A stretch of 32,798 nt of DNA from the NCBI RefSeq assembly GCF_030528405.1, contig NZ_JAUMYY010000020.1, positions 1 to 32,798 on the forward strand, in the 5' to 3' direction. This stretch comes from Fusobacterium sp. GTDB lineage: Bacteria > Fusobacteriota > Fusobacteriia > Fusobacteriales > Fusobacteriaceae. Shown here piece by piece: positions 1-6,443 of this stretch. A model generated the notes under the pieces. The model worked only from the letters and a program-made list of their open reading frames with translations. It ran no database searches and was not told the DNA's origin. How positions within the stretch are numbered: the stretch's first letter is position 1; every line of letters begins with the position of its first letter. The position numbers and the translations under genes were made by a program.

Positions 1-19
1 TATTATTAATCCTTTTCAT
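1..19 (-). CDS. 5' end of an unidentified gene leaving the window
   Basis: An ATG at 19-17 (minus strand) opens a frame without a stop to the window edge; only six codons (MKRINN) are visible. A GGGAGA ribosome-site-like sequence lies about 10 nt upstream, inside the last codons of the shortened topoisomerase gene. The product cannot be identified. It could be the next gene of the accessory module. Confidence 0.3.
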
Positions 20-25
20 TTATAG

Positions 26-805
26 TCATCTCCCGTTTCTATTTTTTATACTTTGAGTCCATGAATATTCATCTCTATCCATTATTTTTTCTTTTATTGA
101 ATTTTTTAATTTTAATTCACAATTTGAGATTTCTTTTTTTAAATAAAGCTCATAATATTTTTCTTTTATATGATTTTTTATTTCCTCATCTCTGTTTACA
201 ACTAAAGCAAGAGTAGGAGTTTGAACTCTTCCTATACTTAAACCTTTAATATTATTTGTAATTGAATAGAATCTACTTAAATTAAAACCAACTATCATAT
301 CTGCAATACTTCTAGCATAAGCAGCTTTGCCTAAATTAACATAGCTATCATTGTTTTCTATTTTATTTAAAGCCTTTTTAACTGCTTCTACACTTCCATC
401 ATTTATAAATAATCTTCTTACAGGTTTTTTATTATTTCCATATTCAAGGATTTCATCAATTAGATACTGTCCTTCCTGGTCTGCGTCTCCAGCATTGATA
501 ACTGTATCTACTCTTTCATCTTTTAAAAGTTTTAAAATTGTATATAAAAGATATTTTTTATTGCTTTCAATTTCTGTTTTTTCCCAATTATCAAAATAGA
601 TTGGTAGGTCTTCTAATCTCCAGCTCTTATATTTTTCGTCTATTTCATCGGGAGTTTTATGCCTTAATAAATGACCTGAAGCCCAGCAAATAATATAGTT
701 ATTATCCATACAAATAATATGATTTTTTTCATAAATTTTTTCTCCTGGTAATGCTCTTGCTATTTCATTAGCAACATCTTCCTTTTCTGCTATTATTAAT
801 TGCAT
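26..805 (-). CDS. Shortened type IA DNA topoisomerase (TopB/topo III-like), lacking the catalytic domain
   Basis: The 259-residue product matches the N-terminal part of type IA topoisomerases. It has the TOPRIM fold with the metal-binding DxDxEG motif (DADQEG, residues 107-112) and the downstream conserved SIGRVQTPTL motif (190-199). Full-length topo III enzymes are normally 600 residues or more, and their DNA-cleaving tyrosine (in a Y-x-R-T-D-type motif) comes well after this point. Here a TGA stop follows at 28-26, so the nucleophile and the gate domains are missing. The start has a good ribosome site (AGGAGG, 7 nt upstream). Such enzymes are common on plasmids and conjugative elements, which fits the neighbours. 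The gene is most likely decayed or cut by recombination. A free-standing TOPRIM protein is less likely. Confidence 0.75.
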   Translation of the reverse strand: MQLIIAEKEDVANEIARALPGEKIYEKNHIICMDNNYIICWASGHLLRHKTPDEIDEKYKSWRLEDLPIYFDNWEKTEIESNKKYLLYTILKLLKDERVDTVINAGDADQEGQYLIDEILEYGNNKKPVRRLFINDGSVEAVKKALNKIENNDSYVNLGKAAYARSIADMIVGFNLSRFYSITNNIKGLSIGRVQTPTLALVVNRDEEIKNHIKEKYYELYLKKEISNCELKLKNSIKEKIMDRDEYSWTQSIKNRNGR

Positions 806-828
806 TTTTATACCTCCTGATTTTTCTT

Positions 829-1026
829 TTACTTTATTTTTTCTGCATTTATATATAATTCTTTATCTAGCATAGTAATATTTTCTTTTTCTGCTCCATT
901 TTCTCTTTTAATATCAATAGATGATATTTCTTTTGTTGATTTACTATAATTGACTTTACAATAAACGCATTCAAAATACAGAATATTCATCCCTGTTTTA
1001 TTTTTTGATTTAATTTTAATTAACAT
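829..1026 (-). CDS. Small hypothetical protein of the accessory module
   Basis: The 65-residue product is not recognised. It has one C-x-x-C pair (CVYC) in a short hydrophobic, beta-rich stretch, then a Lys/Glu-rich tail, and no signal peptide or membrane segment. The ATG at 1026 is chosen because AAGGAG lies 8 nt upstream; the in-frame GTG at 1035 overlaps that ribosome site. It sits between the 221-aa gene and the topoisomerase remnant in the same orientation and is probably co-transcribed with them. Confidence 0.5.
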   Translation of the reverse strand: MLIKIKSKNKTGMNILYFECVYCKVNYSKSTKEISSIDIKRENGAEKENITMLDKELYINAEKIK

Positions 1027-1073
1027 CTTAATCACTCCTTAAACTTAATTGATATATCTTTGATTTTTTCTCT

Positions 1074-1739
1074 TTACATTCCTAATAAGTTATAAATCTC
1101 TTTTAATTTATCTTTATCAGCCATATAAGCTAAATTTTCTTCCTTTTTCTTTGCTTCCTCTGAAGTTATAACTAGTCCAAATTTTCTATGATAAATAACA
1201 TTATCTGCTAAAACATTTACTGTTTCTTCATTTGTTTCCCTATCCGTATATACTCTATTAAGAGAAGATATTAAATATCTTTGATTTTTTAAAATCTTTT
1301 TTGCACTTTCAGTTAATATAACTTTTGTTATGCAAGGTATTAATTTTATAGTGGATTTTGTTTTTTTCATTTCTTCAGGGAATAATTCTATATCAACAAC
1401 TCCTAAATATTTACAATCTAATCCATCATAATAAAGAAAAATATGATCTTTAGAATTTTTAACTTCTTCCATAATTTCCTCTTGAACTTGAATGTTATCA
1501 GGAGAATAGTAAATAATTCCCCCATAGAATGCTAAAAAATTTTTATTTTTTTCTGCTTTTGATATTTCTTTAATATCTTTTGTTTTATATGTTAATTTAT
1601 CTGAATTTAATGCATCTATCTCATATACTGAAATAAAATTTAACTTCTCTTTAATTTTAACTAAAGCAAATTGTATTTTTTTACCTGAATTACAGTATTC
1701 ACATCCACATTTTTCTTTATGTGCAAAAGCTTTATTCAT
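1074..1739 (-). CDS. Hypothetical protein with an N-terminal cysteine cluster
   Basis: The 221-residue soluble protein is not recognised. Residues near the N terminus read H-K-E-K-C-G-C-E-Y-C, a His/Cys cluster (C-x-C-x2-C) that could bind zinc or an Fe-S cluster. The rest looks like an alpha/beta protein without signal peptide or membrane segments, ending in a Lys/Glu-rich helix. An AGAGAGG ribosome site precedes the ATG. It lies in a same-strand run of module genes downstream of the initiator gene, so a role in plasmid-type maintenance is possible by context only. Confidence 0.6.
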   Translation of the reverse strand: MNKAFAHKEKCGCEYCNSGKKIQFALVKIKEKLNFISVYEIDALNSDKLTYKTKDIKEISKAEKNKNFLAFYGGIIYYSPDNIQVQEEIMEEVKNSKDHIFLYYDGLDCKYLGVVDIELFPEEMKKTKSTIKLIPCITKVILTESAKKILKNQRYLISSLNRVYTDRETNEETVNVLADNVIYHRKFGLVITSEEAKKKEENLAYMADKDKLKEIYNLLGM

Positions 1740-1752
1740 TCTTATACCTCTC

Positions 1753-2067
1753 TTATATTTTTAAATCTTCTATTGAAATTTTCTCACTTTCTAATAAATT
1801 TGCCATCATTTTATTATTTCCATACCATAAAATTGTAATAAGTACAGAATATATAATTAAAAACACTACTAAAGATATTTTTAATAACTTAATTATATTA
1901 GTTTTTAAATTCATTTTTTCTCTTTCTTTAGAATACTTTTTATAATATTTATAATCTAAAAAAGAAGAATATATTATAATTACTATTCCAGCTAAAAATG
2001 ATACAAGTATTATTAACGAATAGACAAATATTATTGCCTTTTGTTTATTAGTAACTAATTCTTCCAT
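1753..2067 (-). CDS. Small two-helix membrane protein
   Basis: The 104-residue product has two clear hydrophobic segments (roughly residues 12-34 and 60-82) joined by a basic, Tyr/Lys-rich loop, which predicts an inner-membrane hairpin. No family is recognised. The ATG at 2067 is preferred over an in-frame TTG at 2079 because the G-run ribosome site (GGGGG) lies between them with normal spacing. The gene ends 13 bp before the cysteine-cluster gene, suggesting one transcript. Confidence 0.55.
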   Translation of the reverse strand: MEELVTNKQKAIIFVYSLIILVSFLAGIVIIIYSSFLDYKYYKKYSKEREKMNLKTNIIKLLKISLVVFLIIYSVLITILWYGNNKMMANLLESEKISIEDLKI

Positions 2068-2085
2068 TTTTACCCCCAACTATAA

Positions 2086-2097
2086 GACACATGTGTC
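2086..2097. promoter_or_regulatory. Perfect 12-bp palindrome GACACATGTGTC, possible operator
   Basis: GACACATGTGTC is an uninterrupted dyad in the 79-bp gap between the J-domain gene and the two-helix membrane-protein gene. It lies 19 bp upstream of the ATG of the latter, which suits a repressor site. No T-run follows it, so it is not a typical terminator. No binding protein can be named. Confidence 0.3.
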
Positions 2098-2146
2098 CCT
2101 TAGTTTTAGTTTTTAATTTGATTTTAATTAATATTTCATCTTCTTT

Positions 2147-2389
2147 TTATTTCATCCCTTTATATAACTTTTCCAAAGTTTGCATAGCTTCAGTTGCTTT
2201 GGGGTGCTTACATATGTCAGGATGAATAAGCTTTACCATTTCCTTATGCCATTTTTCTGCAATTTCTTTATCACAGTAATGTTCGTATGTTATTCCTAGA
2301 AAATCAAGTTGCTTTTTTCCTTCAAGTTCAACTAAATAAAATATATATTTAGAAATTTCATCTTTAAAATAAAAATCTTCTTTAGCCAT
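2147..2389 (-). CDS. Miniature J-domain (DnaJ-like) protein
   Basis: The 80-residue product contains the HPD tripeptide (residues 56-58) that defines J-domains. A basic amphipathic helix (about 41-55) precedes it and a helix rich in Ala, Leu and Lys (about 63-80) follows, matching helices II and III around the HPD loop. The HPD motif stimulates the ATPase of DnaK-type Hsp70. There is no Gly/Phe region, zinc finger or substrate-binding domain. The N-terminal 40 residues do not look like a canonical helix I and may be a specific adaptor. AAGGAAGG precedes the ATG. Plasmid initiators such as RepE and RepA need DnaJ/DnaK for remodelling, so a role in replication control is a reasonable inference. 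Confidence 0.6.
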   Translation of the reverse strand: MAKEDFYFKDEISKYIFYLVELEGKKQLDFLGITYEHYCDKEIAEKWHKEMVKLIHPDICKHPKATEAMQTLEKLYKGMK

Positions 2390-2438
2390 TTTTTCACCTT
2401 CCTTAAAAACACGATATTCATTCAGTTAGAGTACCATT

Positions 2439-2627
2439 TCAATTAATAAATTTATTTCTTCCAAATTCATCTTCATCTAGCTTTTCCTTTTTTGAAAAAG
2501 GACTTTTTTGTAATTTCTCATTAGTTTCATTAGAAAAATCTGTTTTAAAAATATAATAGCCAAATAAAATAATAGTTATACTTGAGCCTAATAGTGCTCC
2601 TATAAAACTCATAATAAAATTTGTCAT
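2439..2627 (-). CDS. Small single-pass membrane protein
   Basis: The 62-residue protein has one N-terminal hydrophobic, glycine-containing segment (about residues 4-27) and a hydrophilic, charged tail rich in Lys, Glu and Asp. A strong AAGGAG ribosome site precedes the ATG. It resembles the small membrane peptides often found near replication and mobilisation genes of Gram-positive-type elements, but no function can be assigned. It starts 21 bp after the relaxase-like gene and is probably in the same transcript. Confidence 0.5.
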   Translation of the reverse strand: MTNFIMSFIGALLGSSITIILFGYYIFKTDFSNETNEKLQKSPFSKKEKLDEDEFGRNKFIN

Positions 2628-2648
2628 TATTGTTCTCCTTTTTATACA

Positions 2649-3329
2649 CTAATTTAATTGAAATAAGGTTAATTGCTCTATCTCTATTTTCTGCTTCTTA
2701 ATTCTTCTAACTTTAACTTCTTTTCCTTTGAATAATTCTTTTTGAGAAAGCTCTTTTATAAAAAACTTTAAGTAATCAGATTTTGCTTGCATTTGCAATT
2801 TTAGTCTTATTTTATCAATAGTATCTCTTTTAAATATTGCTGATTTTACTACCCTGATTTCTAATTTATTTTCAATATCTTTCACATAAGGAACACCTAT
2901 GATTCTTAATTTAAAAGTTCTATAGTCTTCATCAAAATATAAAATAGCTGAAATTATGTAAAGATTTACTAGTAGTTTTTTTAATTCTTTCACTTGGTTT
3001 TGAAATAAAGTAATTATTTCAGCTTTATTTTTTAACAGTTCATAATTAAGAGTAGATATTTTTATAAGAATGCCAGTTGCAAGAGAAAGTTTTTTACTTT
3101 CATTAACTTTACAATAATAGTCTTTTATTTCTTTTTTAGAGCTTTGGTTATATTTATTTATTGAATCTTGAAATAATTTTTTATATGCTAACTGAATATC
3201 TTCTAAAATATTTTTAGAACCAGCTAAAATTTTATAATCACAATTAAATTCTTCTGGATACATTTTTAAAATTTCATCTTCAGAAGATAGTGAATATTTT
3301 TTACTTCCTACATAAAGAGAAAATTTCAT
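2649..3329 (-). CDS. MobV/Pre-relaxase-like protein lacking the catalytic histidines
   Basis: The 226-residue protein shows the landmark order of MobV/Pre-type plasmid relaxases: Y-N (60-61) followed by a basic I-x-D-Y-Y segment (68-72), an S-K pair (78-79), then a strand ending in A-I-L-Y-F-D-E-D (128-135) and a V-P-Y (146-148). In active family members the equivalent region reads H-x-D-E-A-T-P-H-x-H; here it is Y-F-D-E-D-Y-R-T-F-K-L-R, so the metal-binding histidines are absent. The C terminus is basic (KVRRIKKQK). The start overlaps the initiator gene's stop (ATGA) and has a GAGGAGGGG ribosome site, so the two proteins are made together. It may be a DNA-binding replication or partition partner instead of a nickase. 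The family match is by eye and tentative. Confidence 0.45.
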   Translation of the reverse strand: MKFSLYVGSKKYSLSSEDEILKMYPEEFNCDYKILAGSKNILEDIQLAYKKLFQDSINKYNQSSKKEIKDYYCKVNESKKLSLATGILIKISTLNYELLKNKAEIITLFQNQVKELKKLLVNLYIISAILYFDEDYRTFKLRIIGVPYVKDIENKLEIRVVKSAIFKRDTIDKIRLKLQMQAKSDYLKFFIKELSQKELFKGKEVKVRRIKKQKIEIEQLTLFQLN

Positions 3330-4618
3330 AAGGCAATCCCCTCCTCATAAAAAACTTCTTTTATATTTTTAGCTAACATTCTGTAATATGTGATTTTAGA
3401 ATTTTCTTTAAAAATATTTAATGATACAGCAAAATCAGGAATTTTCTTTACCAGTTTTTTCTCTGCTGTATTTAAAATTTTTTCTTGTTTTTCAGGGCTT
3501 AATTCATTAAGTTTTTTTATTATTAAATCAGCTTCAATTCTTTGCTCTTCCTCTTTTTTCTTTTTTTCCTCAATTAATTCAATTTCTTTTAATTTTTCAA
3601 TTTTCTTCTTTTCTTCCTCCAATTTTAAATTCTTCTTAGATAGTATTTTTCTTATAAGTATTTCATCAGGTGTTTTTAATTTTGCACTAAAGAAAGCACT
3701 TTTATTTTGAATATTAAAAGAATTTTTTATTGTTTGATTATAAAAAGTTGTAATGTATTCTTTTAAAAGCTCCTTATCTTCATTTAGAAGTTTTAAAATA
3801 TTATGAACAGATTCCACATTAGAGTCTGTATAATTTATATCTAATTCGTGAAATAAATTTTCAATTTCATGATCACGAGCATGACATGTATTTATTCTTG
3901 GTTTATTTGTTCTTGGTATTGGGGCAGGATTTCTACTCACTAGTGAGTAGTCTATCGACTCACTGGACTTATCCAACTCCTCATTTTTTGTCAGTGAGTG
4001 AATAGTGCACTCACTAGTGGGTGGTATACAACTCACTGTGATAAAATCAGTGTTCGCGAGATTAGGTACTTTTTCTTTTATAATTAAATTTATTAAATCT
4101 ATTTTCTTTGTAGCATTCCCGGAATATTTAATGTTATTATTTTTACAATAAAATCTTAATTCCTGATAAGTTAGTTTTTTTAGATTTTCTATATCAATTT
4201 CAGAATTTATTTCTTTAGCATTTTCTTCTATAAAAATATTTTCATATGCTAACTCAAAATTACTTTTTTCTGTAGCAATTATTTCTAAAATTTTTTGAAA
4301 ATCTAAATAATAGTATGTTTTTAATGGGATTCCTTCCATATTTACTTTGAATATTCCTAATTCCTGTCCTTGTTTTTTACATTTCTTTATTTGATATTCA
4401 TTCATAGTTGTGTAAAGTTGAATGTCAAAATTAGTTGCATAAAAACTATCATCTTCTCTTAAAGCATTGTTTCCATTAAAATATTTATATTGGTCTATTA
4501 AATAGGAAGTAAATATGCCTAACTCTAACCCTAGGGTAAGCAACAACTTTTTATTAATTTGTAAATTTGCATCTTGCCCCAATAAGTTCAATACTAAATT
4601 CTTTGAATCTAATTTCAT
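3326..4618 (-). CDS. Plasmid-type replication initiator with winged-helix and SAP domains
   Basis: The protein from the ATG at 4618 is 430 residues; this start has a near-perfect AAGGAGG site, so the in-frame start at 4735 is rejected. Residues 1-111 look like the N-terminal winged helix of plasmid/phage initiators: an aromatic Y-A-T-N-F-D-I strand-helix, then a Q-I-K-K-C-K-K recognition-type helix, then G-I-F-K-V and a Tyr-rich wing. Residues 144-183 match a SAP/Rho-N-like DNA-binding motif (L-T-Y-Q-E-L-R, a Cys-Lys-Asn-Asn helix, then a basic helix). Residues 191-231 form a low-complexity linker encoded by the ACTCACT repeat cluster. A long Lys/Glu coiled coil (about 305-360) follows. Initiators that carry their origin inside the gene are known from the RepA_N group, so the same arrangement is likely here. 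The role is replication initiation of the module. Confidence 0.65.
   Translation of the reverse strand: MKLDSKNLVLNLLGQDANLQINKKLLLTLGLELGIFTSYLIDQYKYFNGNNALREDDSFYATNFDIQLYTTMNEYQIKKCKKQGQELGIFKVNMEGIPLKTYYYLDFQKILEIIATEKSNFELAYENIFIEENAKEINSEIDIENLKKLTYQELRFYCKNNNIKYSGNATKKIDLINLIIKEKVPNLANTDFITVSCIPPTSECTIHSLTKNEELDKSSESIDYSLVSRNPAPIPRTNKPRINTCHARDHEIENLFHELDINYTDSNVESVHNILKLLNEDKELLKEYITTFYNQTIKNSFNIQNKSAFFSAKLKTPDEILIRKILSKKNLKLEEEKKKIEKLKEIELIEEKKKKEEEQRIEADLIIKKLNELSPEKQEKILNTAEKKLVKKIPDFAVSLNIFKENSKITYYRMLAKNIKEVFYEEGIAL
3933..4037. repeat. Cluster of seven ACTCACT/AGTGAGT heptamers (iteron-like) inside the initiator gene
   Basis: ACTCACT occurs at 3935-3941, 3958-3964, 4009-4015 and 4031-4037. 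The reverse complement AGTGAGT occurs at 3942-3948 and 3993-3999, plus AGTGGGT (one mismatch) at 4016-4022. The first two form an 18-bp perfect palindrome at 3933-3950. Offsets between same-orientation copies are 22-23 or 51 bp, close to whole helical turns, so the sites would lie on one face of the helix. The segment is locally richer in G+C than its surroundings and encodes a low-complexity linker. It is best explained as initiator-binding iterons, meaning a candidate replication origin. Confidence 0.6.
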
Positions 4619-4664
4619 AAAAAAATCCTCCTTAAAAATTTCAAAAAAAATACTTGATTTTCTC

Positions 4665-4724
4665 GGAGAATTGATATAAAATATAGATGAAAATATGTTT
4701 TGTCTATATTTTAATTGATTCTCC
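4665..4724. repeat. Long imperfect inverted repeat in the initiator leader
   Basis: Arms at 4665-4687 and 4703-4724 pair over about 22 positions with few mismatches, around a 15-nt loop. The transcript of the initiator gene would carry this hairpin starting about 47 nt upstream of its start codon. On the minus strand no T-run follows, so it is not a simple terminator. An attenuation, antisense-target or protein-binding element controlling initiator level is the likely role. Confidence 0.5.
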
Positions 4725-4763
4725 AGAGTTAACACTCCCCAGAGTTTTTATCTCTCTAGAGTC
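4703..4763 (-). promoter_or_regulatory. Probable initiator promoter with three overlapping direct repeats (AACTCTGGRG)
   Basis: On the minus strand a TTAACT (-35-like) and TATAGA (-10-like) pair are spaced 18 bp apart upstream of the initiator gene. Three copies of a decamer lie across and upstream of it: CTCCAGAGTT at 4721-4730, CCCCAGAGTT at 4737-4746 and CTCTAGAGTC at 4754-4763 (plus-strand reading), spaced 16-17 bp. The repeats overlap the -35 region, the usual arrangement for initiator autorepression. The promoter match is moderate; the repeats are clear. Confidence 0.4.
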
Positions 4764-4800
4764 CTTGAAATATAGATTTTTTTTATTTTATAAAACAAAA

Positions 4801-4824
4801 AAATCCTTTTCAGGATTTATTTTT
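4801..4824. terminator. Short hairpin with flanking A/T runs
   Basis: AAATCC (4801-4806) pairs with GGATTT (4813-4818) around TTTTCA, with an A-run before and a T-run after. It could act as a weak terminator in either direction. It sits in the gene-poor 499-bp stretch (4619-5117) upstream of the initiator gene. Confidence 0.35.
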
Positions 4825-4915
4825 CAAAATTTTTTATTGTACAAAGAGATTCTATCTAAAGTTTTTGTTACATAAGGATTTAAATCACTTCCACCAATAT
4901 TAATTTTAAAATCAC

Positions 4916-4991
4916 ATAAGTTTTCATAACTCTCTAAAAATAAAGGTTTAGAGAGTTTTTAATTCTCATAAGTTTTTATAAGTTTTCATAA
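4916..4991. repeat. ATAAGTTTTCATAA direct repeats around a hairpin
   Basis: ATAAGTTTTCATAA occurs at 4916-4929 and 4978-4991, and a one-mismatch copy (ATAAGTTTTTATAA) at 4968-4981 overlaps the last. Between them AACTCTCTAAA (4928-4938) pairs with TTTAGAGAGTT (4947-4957), followed on the plus strand by a T-run, so the hairpin could terminate a short plus-strand RNA. If such an RNA started further left it would be antisense to the initiator leader, as in ctRNA copy control. No convincing plus-strand promoter was found. The repeats may instead be a second set of protein-binding sites. Confidence 0.4.
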
Positions 4992-5029
4992 AAATTACAG
5001 ACAAATTACTGTCATTTAAAGATTAAAAA

Positions 5030-5065
5030 AATAAAAAACCAGGAGTTAGTCCTGGCTTTTTATTT
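5030..5065. terminator. Bidirectional rho-independent terminator
   Basis: CCAGGA (5039-5044) pairs with TCCTGG (5050-5055) around a 5-nt loop, with an A-run to the left and CTTTTTATTT to the right. On the minus strand the stem is followed by a T-run, so it ends the SPFH gene transcript, which stops 53 bp away. It also marks the practical boundary between the chromosomal genes and the plasmid-like module. Confidence 0.75.
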
Positions 5066-5117
5066 AAACTAATCTAAATAAAAAAGTTAATATAATTTTA
5101 CTTTAGAATAATATCTC

Positions 5118-6029
5118 TTAATCTATACTAATTAAATTAGTGCTATTCCCCTGAACTTTAGGTAAAGTTCCATCCCATTTTTCAATTGCCATTTTCTTAA
5201 GAAGCTGTGGAGTCAAGGAATTACTTTCTATTGCATTTGCTCTAGCTTGTAACTCCTTCTCTTTCAAAGCATATTCCGCTAATCTGACTCTATTTTCTGC
5301 TTCAACAGATAATTTTTCTTGTTCTGCTCTAGCTCTTTCAACTGCCTGCTCTGCAACTTTCTTTTGTTCAATTGCTATCTCATATTCATCACTAAAATCA
5401 TGATTAACAATAGAAACATTATTTACATTCATTCCATATTCTGCTAAATCATCGGCTATATCTGCATTTATTATTCTACTTATTTCCGCTCTTTTAGAAA
5501 TAAATTCTTCAATTGTGTATCTTGCTATAGTAGCTTGAACCACTTCCTTTACACGAGGTCTTACAAATCTATGCTCGTGCTTATTGTTAAAAGCTCTATA
5601 CAATTTTTCGGGGTCTGTTATATTTGCCTGAACAGTTAAATCAATTTTTATACTTTGTATATCTTTAGTACTAACCTCTAAGGTAGTATCCATTTCATCC
5701 GTTTTTCCAAAAACATAAGTTTTTTCTCTTATTTCCATAAAGGTTTTGGATTGCATGAAAGGAATTTTAAAATTAAGACCTTCAGTATCGATTCTTGTTA
5801 ACTTCCCCCAAGTAGAAATAATTGCTACTTCTCCTGTACTTACTGAATAGCAGTTACTCAATACAAGTCCAGCAAAAATAATACAAATAACAACTAAAGC
5901 AATTAATTTAGTTACTTTACTATCACTTACTTTCATTTCTTTAATTACTCCTTTCTTCGTTAAAACCTTGTATATAGAGTGAAATATACCTATAATCCAA
6001 ATTAATAAGAAAACCTTAAAAAAATTCAT
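5118..6029 (-). CDS. SPFH/Band-7 (prohibitin/stomatin-like) membrane protein
   Basis: The 303-residue protein has two hydrophobic segments (about 4-22 and 42-62), then an SPFH domain (about 63-230), then an Ala/Glu/Lys/Gln-rich coiled coil (about 225-265). The SPFH domain contains a V-S-T-G-E-V-A entry strand, a G-L-N-F-K-I-P-F motif and F-S-D-E-Y-E-x-A-I-E-Q-K-K-V-A-E-Q-A, typical of prohibitin/HflC relatives. Such proteins form large ring or cage assemblies in the inner membrane and modulate FtsH-type proteases or membrane microdomains. No partner gene (NfeD, HflK or FtsH) is next to it. The start has an AAAGGAG ribosome site. It appears to be a single-gene unit ending at the 5039-5055 hairpin. 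Confidence 0.85.
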   Translation of the reverse strand: MNFFKVFLLIWIIGIFHSIYKVLTKKGVIKEMKVSDSKVTKLIALVVICIIFAGLVLSNCYSVSTGEVAIISTWGKLTRIDTEGLNFKIPFMQSKTFMEIREKTYVFGKTDEMDTTLEVSTKDIQSIKIDLTVQANITDPEKLYRAFNNKHEHRFVRPRVKEVVQATIARYTIEEFISKRAEISRIINADIADDLAEYGMNVNNVSIVNHDFSDEYEIAIEQKKVAEQAVERARAEQEKLSVEAENRVRLAEYALKEKELQARANAIESNSLTPQLLKKMAIEKWDGTLPKVQGNSTNLISID

Positions 6030-6254
6030 ATTATAGCTCCTTTATACTTGCTTCTTATATTTTTAAAAATTTTTATTAAAAATACAATCATATATCTTAC
6101 TATTCTATTCAAAACTACCTGTAATTTTACAGCCATCTGTTTTAATACTACAACACTCTAATGTATATTCCTCAATTACTTTTATATATCACTTTCATTT
6201 GAAAATTCTTTTATTCAGCTTACAATATCAATGTTTTTTATATTAAAATTAAAA

Positions 6255-6408
6255 AAGGCTGTCACAAATTAAATTTTTTAAGTTTTGCTTAGTAAGCTAA
6301 ATATAAAACTTCAATATTTTAAAAAGCATAGCTCTGATAAAAATATTAAAAATTATTATAAAGTCATAACTACAAAACTAATAAAATCTTTAAAATGCAA
6401 CAACCCTT
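6255..6408. mobile_element. Possible decayed MITE or IS end pair in a 414-bp gene-free stretch
   Basis: The gap 6030-6443 has no credible gene. Within it, the left sequence AAGGCTGTCACAAATTAAA (from about 6255) and the reverse complement of the right sequence (about 6390-6408, AAGGGTTGTTGCATTTTAAA) align as imperfect terminal inverted repeats. The GGCTGT-type end resembles ends of many small AT-rich insertion elements. The interior has short hairpins, including GCTTAGTAAGC and an AATATTTT/AAAAATATT pair. No transposase or clear target duplication is visible, so the call is weak. Confidence 0.3.
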
Positions 6409-6443
6409 ATATTTAATTTTTTCTATTACAAAATAATAGAATT

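Noticed and set aside
3933-4037. CRISPR array
   Set aside because: Repeats are only 7 bp, in both orientations, with irregular short spacers, and lie inside a coding gene.
4687-4875. 62-residue plus-strand ORF upstream of the initiator gene
   Set aside because: It starts inside the inverted repeat, has no ribosome site, and its composition looks like translated AT-rich control sequence.
1-5065. Complete integrative element with integrase and attachment sites
   Set aside because: No integrase, transposase or flanking direct repeats could be found within the window; only plasmid-type genes are visible.
6421-6441. TTCTATTA/TAATAGAA hairpin as terminator of the flavoprotein gene
   Set aside because: The stem is all but one pair A-T, and no T-run follows it on the minus strand.
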